A DNA stretch of 9,081 bases from Angelakisella sp. (GTDB taxonomy: Bacteria > Bacillota > Clostridia > Oscillospirales > Ruminococcaceae). The notes beneath the pieces were generated by a model. The model was not told the DNA's origin and did no database searches. It saw nothing but the letters and a program-made list of their open reading frames with translations. Shown piece by piece: positions 6,514 through 9,081 of this stretch. A program made the position numbers and the translations under genes. Location of the stretch: positions 1-9,081 of the forward strand of contig JAAWEO010000073.1 of assembly GCA_022794295.1 (NCBI GenBank), given 5' to 3'. The stretch's first letter is position 1, and the number at the start of each line of letters is the position of its first letter.

Positions 6514-6584
6514 CCGCAGCATAGATCGCCGCATTGAGAAGCAGAATGAAAAATTTGAGAGGACAAATGACGAGGTGACGGAAG

Positions 6585-7343
6585 ATGGAGAAGCAATATT
6601 TTCGGGAGTACAGTCCTATTCTGGAACGGGAGATGGAGTGGAAGGTCTACGGCCGCCGGGGGCGCCCGGTCCTGTTTATCCCCTGCCAGGACGGGCGGTT
6701 CTTTGACTTTGAGGATTTCGGCATGGCCTCCGCCTGGTCCCCCTGGATCAGCTCCGGCCAGGTGATGGTTTTTGCCATTGACACCCTGGACAAAGAGACC
6801 TGGTCCAACAAGGGGGGGGACCCCTACTGGCGCATCCGCCGCCACGAGCAGTGGGTGCAGTACATCACCGACGAGATGGTGCCCAAGATCCGGGAGATGG
6901 CCTGCCGCCGCAACGGCTGGAAGGAGCCCCCTGGGGTCCTGACCTTCGGGTGCAGCCTGGGGGCCACCCACGCGGTGAACCTCTACTTCCGCCGGCCGGA
7001 TCTTTTTAACGGCACCCTGGCCCTCAGCGGCATTTACACCGCCGATTACGGCTTTGACGGGTACATGGATGACCTGGTATACCTGAATTCCCCCATCCAC
7101 TACATGGAGAACCTGCCGGAGGACCACCCCTACATCCCCATTTTCAACAGCCAGCGGGCGGCGATCTGCGTGGGACAGGGTCCCTGGGAGCAGCCTGCCA
7201 CCACCTATGCCCTGGCGGACATTCTGCGCCGGAAGGACATCCACACCTGGGTGGATATCTGGGGACGGGACAGCGCCCACGACTGGCCCTGGTGGTTCCA
7301 GCAGGCGAGCTACTTCCTGCCCTGGCTGCTGGGGAAAAAATAA
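6585..7343 (+). CDS. Second alpha/beta hydrolase-fold esterase-family protein (COG4947-like)
   Basis: A 252-residue soluble protein, distinct in sequence from the preceding hydrolase. It starts with YFREYSPILEREMEWKVYG, then RPVLFIPCQDGRFFDFEDFG (27-46), a pattern I associate with uncharacterised COG4947-type esterases. The nucleophile elbow is F-G122-C-S124-L-G126 with Ser124; His232 in DSAHDW near the C-terminus is the likely catalytic His, and the acid may be Glu202 or Asp224. Its ATG has GAGGTGA 6 bases upstream. It follows the first hydrolase by 71 bases and precedes the ATP-grasp gene by 27, with no terminator or promoter visible. Two unrelated hydrolases beside one ligase suggest an acyl-transfer, release or editing role, which is inference. 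Confidence 0.88.
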   Translation: MEKQYFREYSPILEREMEWKVYGRRGRPVLFIPCQDGRFFDFEDFGMASAWSPWISSGQVMVFAIDTLDKETWSNKGGDPYWRIRRHEQWVQYITDEMVPKIREMACRRNGWKEPPGVLTFGCSLGATHAVNLYFRRPDLFNGTLALSGIYTADYGFDGYMDDLVYLNSPIHYMENLPEDHPYIPIFNSQRAAICVGQGPWEQPATTYALADILRRKDIHTWVDIWGRDSAHDWPWWFQQASYFLPWLLGKK

Positions 7344-7370
7344 ACGCGTGTGTTTTGGGAGGTGCAAAGC

Positions 7371-8612
7371 ATGGGAAACGTTATCTTTCTTTCGCCCAAT
7401 TTTCCCACCAACTACTGGCAGTTTTGCCGGGAGCTGAAAAACAACGGCATGAACGTCCTGGGCATTGGGGACTGCCCCTATGACCAGCTGAGTGAGGAGC
7501 TGCGGGAGAGCCTTTGCGAATACTACAGGGTAGACAGCCTGGAGGACTACGAGGCGGTTTACCGGGCAGCGGCATATTTCATCCACCGCTACGGGCGGAT
7601 CGACTGGCTGGAATCCAACAACGAATACTGGCTGGAGCGGGACGCCTGGCTGCGCACCGACTTTCACATTACCAGCGGCTTCCAGCAGGAGGATGTTCCC
7701 CGGATCAAGTACAAATCCCGGATGAAGGAGTACTACAAAAAAGCGGGGATCCCCGTGGCCCGGTACCACCTGGTAGAGGGGGCGGAGGACTGCCTGGCTT
7801 TCATCGGGGAGGTAGGCTGGCCGGTGGTGGTAAAGCCGGACAACGGGGTAGGGGCCTCGGACACCCACAAGCTTTCTGACGAGGGGGAGCTGGCGGCATT
7901 CCTCCGGGGGAAGGTCCCTGGCGTCACCTACATCATGGAGGAGTTTGTCCATGGGGAGGTGAACTCCTACGACGCAGTGATCGGCCCGGACGGGGAGCCT
8001 ATTTTCGAGACAGGGAACGTGACGCCCAACTCCATTATGGACATTGTCAACAACGACGACAACTCCATTTACTACATTGTAAAGGAGCTGCCGGAGGACA
8101 CCCGGGCAGCGGGGCGGGCGGCGGTAAAGAGCTTTGGGGTAAAGAGCAGGTTTGTACACTTCGAGTTTTTCCGGCTTACCCAGGACCAGGCGGGGCTGGG
8201 GAAGAAGGGGGAGATCGTAGGGCTGGAGGTCAACATGCGGCCCTGCGGGGGATTTACTCCGGACATGATCAATTTTGCCCACAGCACCAATGTTTACAAG
8301 ATCTGGGCGGACATGGTGGCATTTGGGGACAGCCGGATGCCGGTAGGGGAGCATGGGTTTTGTGCATTTGCGGGGCGGCGGGACGGGAAGCCGTTCTTAT
8401 TCAATGATGACGAGCTTACAGAGCGCTACCGTAAGGAGCTGCGGATGGTAGGGCGGATTCCGGAGGTACTTTCGGGGGCTATGGGGAACCAGATGTACAT
8501 AGCGGTATTTCGGGAGAAGGAAGAAATGGATCAATTCTACCGTGACGCCCTTGCGGACAAGGCTTCTGCCGGCGCAGGGCTGGGCGCAGGCGCTGAGGCA
8601 AGTACAGACTAG
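7371..8612 (+). CDS. ATP-grasp domain ligase (carboxylate-amine ligase-like)
   Basis: A 413-residue ATP-dependent ligase of the biotin-carboxylase/PurK-like ATP-grasp type, expected to activate a carboxylate as an acyl-phosphate and join it to an amine or other nucleophile. Residues 1-105 form a Rossmann-like pre-ATP-grasp domain. The ATP-grasp domain (about 110-320) shows Lys115 (in KYKSRMKEYY), WPVVVKPDNGVGAS with Lys155 and a glycine loop (159-163), the adenine hinge IMEEFV (188-193), Glu265 in VHFEFF, and EVNMRPCGG with Glu286, Asn288 and Arg290 for Mg-ATP. ATG 7371 is chosen because GGGAGGTG lies 6 bases upstream; an in-frame GTG at 7350 overlaps that site. The tail after about 395 is Ala/Gly low-complexity, and its TAG stop is the first codon of the inverted repeat. 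The substrates are unknown. Confidence 0.92.
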   Translation: MGNVIFLSPNFPTNYWQFCRELKNNGMNVLGIGDCPYDQLSEELRESLCEYYRVDSLEDYEAVYRAAAYFIHRYGRIDWLESNNEYWLERDAWLRTDFHITSGFQQEDVPRIKYKSRMKEYYKKAGIPVARYHLVEGAEDCLAFIGEVGWPVVVKPDNGVGASDTHKLSDEGELAAFLRGKVPGVTYIMEEFVHGEVNSYDAVIGPDGEPIFETGNVTPNSIMDIVNNDDNSIYYIVKELPEDTRAAGRAAVKSFGVKSRFVHFEFFRLTQDQAGLGKKGEIVGLEVNMRPCGGFTPDMINFAHSTNVYKIWADMVAFGDSRMPVGEHGFCAFAGRRDGKPFLFNDDELTERYRKELRMVGRIPEVLSGAMGNQMYIAVFREKEEMDQFYRDALADKASAGAGLGAGAEASTD

Positions 8613-8671
8613 CCTTTCTGTCACCGGACATCAGTCCGGTCCGGGTCCAGGGCGGACAGCGCCTGGTCGCC
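8610..8671 (+). repeat. Right arm of the long inverted repeat
   Basis: The reverse complement of 1-62 with one mismatch. The repeat starts exactly at the TAG stop of the ATP-grasp gene. It contains the hairpin ACCGGAC-ATCA-GTCCGGT (8623-8640). The bases beyond 8671 have their counterpart outside the window, so the pair may be much longer than 62 bases. Confidence 0.87.
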
Positions 8672-8838
8672 CGCCGTAGCGGGCGAAATACTCCTGCATG
8701 AGGCAGCATCCTTCGACTAAGGCCGCGGCTAAAACCATGGTGCTGTGAAAGAATTGCAAGGTATTGGCCTTTACAGTGTAAAATCGAAGTGACAAGCCGC
8801 GGCCGGAACGAGACTGGCCGTTACCCAGCCGCGGGGAG

Positions 8839-8859
8839 CGCCAGGCGCTGGCGGGTTTT
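8839..8859 (+). terminator. Weak candidate terminator downstream of the ATP-grasp operon
   Basis: CGCCAG-GCG-CTGGCG (8839-8853) forms a 6-bp stem with a 3-base loop, followed by GG and TTTT (8856-8859). It is the only plus-strand hairpin with a T-run near the operon, but the T-run is short and it lies about 230 bases after the stop codon. Confidence 0.3.
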
Positions 8860-9046
8860 GTCTGCCTGCCCTTCAAGACAGGCCCGTAGGGCCGCTTCTT
8901 GAATAGGCTGCCTTGCGGTCCTGGGTACAGTGTTTTGCTTTGTGGTAGTGACGTTTTCTTTGACTGCCACGCGATGGTCTGGCCCTTCGCAGTCCTGTCT
9001 CGTTCTAAAGGCCATTTGTCTCGTTTCGCCTCCCCGGCGAGGGGTC

Positions 9047-9068
9047 ACTTTCTGTTGCGACAGAAAGT
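9047..9068. repeat. 22-bp near-perfect palindrome
   Basis: ACTTTCTGT and ACAGAAAGT flank TGCG, so the whole 22 bases are self-complementary apart from one G-T pair. It lies near the right window edge and may mark the boundary or a sub-unit of the dispersed element. The phrase CTTTCTGT also occurs at 8614-8621 at the other end of the element. Confidence 0.7.
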
Positions 9069-9081
9069 AACCAAAGAACGC

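Larger units (their letters stand above)
8613..9081. repeat. Noncoding structured region, probable dispersed repeat element
   Basis: There is no credible gene in these 469 bases: the short open frames have no ribosome-binding site, conserved motif or normal composition. The region is instead dense in inverted repeats. They are 8623-8640, TCGCCCGC/GCGGGCGA (8667-8686), GGCCGCGGCT/AGCCGCGGCC (8721-8730 with 8795-8804), CGCCAG/CTGGCG (8839-8853), TTCAAGA..GGCCC/GGGCC..TCTTGAA (8872-8903), GTGGTAGT/ACTGCCAC (8942-8949 with 8963-8970), and ACTTTCTGT/ACAGAAAGT (9047-9068). TGTCTCGTT occurs twice around 8996-9025. Its first 59 bases are shared with the left edge of the window, showing that at least part is repeated in the genome. 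It may be a REP/MITE-like element or a structured RNA; no tRNA or rRNA is recognised. Confidence 0.6.

Noticed and set aside
6327..8354. A 675-codon minus-strand open frame antisense to the hydrolase and ATP-grasp genes
   Set aside because: The plus-strand genes here have clear family motifs and ribosome-binding sites. The antisense product is Pro/Val/His-rich with no recognisable domain.
89..8744. Shared 10-mer CATGGTGCTG at 89-98 and 8735-8744
   Set aside because: It is on the same strand rather than inverted, does not extend, and is short enough to be chance.
8756..8766. CAAGGTATTG, one base from the reverse complement of the CAATWTCTTG motif
   Set aside because: It lies in the downstream repeat region with no promoter nearby and lacks the flanking symmetry of the two promoter copies.
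8631..8876. A possible 81-residue minus-strand protein in the terminal repeat region
   Set aside because: It lies over the inverted repeats, has no convincing ribosome-binding site and no recognisable domain. If it recurs in genomes, that would follow from the repeat itself.

Overview
The window looks like a chromosomal segment from a GC-rich anaerobic Firmicute of the class Clostridia, probably near Oscillospiraceae (Flavonifractor or Intestinimonas-like). This is inferred from strong AGGAG/AGAGGTG ribosome-binding sites, TTG starts, sigma-A promoters with 17-nt spacers, a CAP-domain lipoprotein, and GC-rich coding with AT-rich promoter patches. No rRNA or other firm taxonomic marker is present.

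Layout. Positions 1-62 are one arm of an inverted repeat that recurs at 8610-8671 (61 of 62 bases match). On the minus strand lie a neurotransmitter:sodium symporter (130-1479) and, translationally coupled upstream of it, a GntR/FCD regulator (1476-2228) with its own promoter. Next comes a separate minus-strand GNAT acetyltransferase (2386-2892) with its own promoter and a UUCG-loop terminator. A divergent intergenic region follows, and the remaining genes are on the plus strand. The first plus-strand block is a serine-rich CAP-domain lipoprotein (3157-4593) followed by two tandem paralogous small membrane proteins (4635-4991, 5098-5487), closed by a strong intrinsic terminator at 5499-5544.

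The second plus-strand block is a three-gene operon with its own promoter: a Fes-like alpha/beta hydrolase (5746-6513), a second COG4947-like alpha/beta hydrolase (6585-7343) and an ATP-grasp ligase (7371-8612). The gene order suggests an uncharacterised ligase/hydrolase pathway that forms an amide, peptide or ester-like bond on a small acid; the substrate cannot be read from sequence. The promoter lies between two copies of a CAATWTCTTG pseudo-palindrome.

The last 470 bases (8613-9081) hold no convincing gene. They contain a run of hairpins and inverted repeats and begin with the repeat shared with the left edge, so this is most likely a structured dispersed repeat. The least familiar items are the three-gene hydrolase/hydrolase/ATP-grasp cassette, the paired small membrane proteins with an invariant GYWxHVDD/poly-Gly N-terminus, and the structured repeat at both borders.
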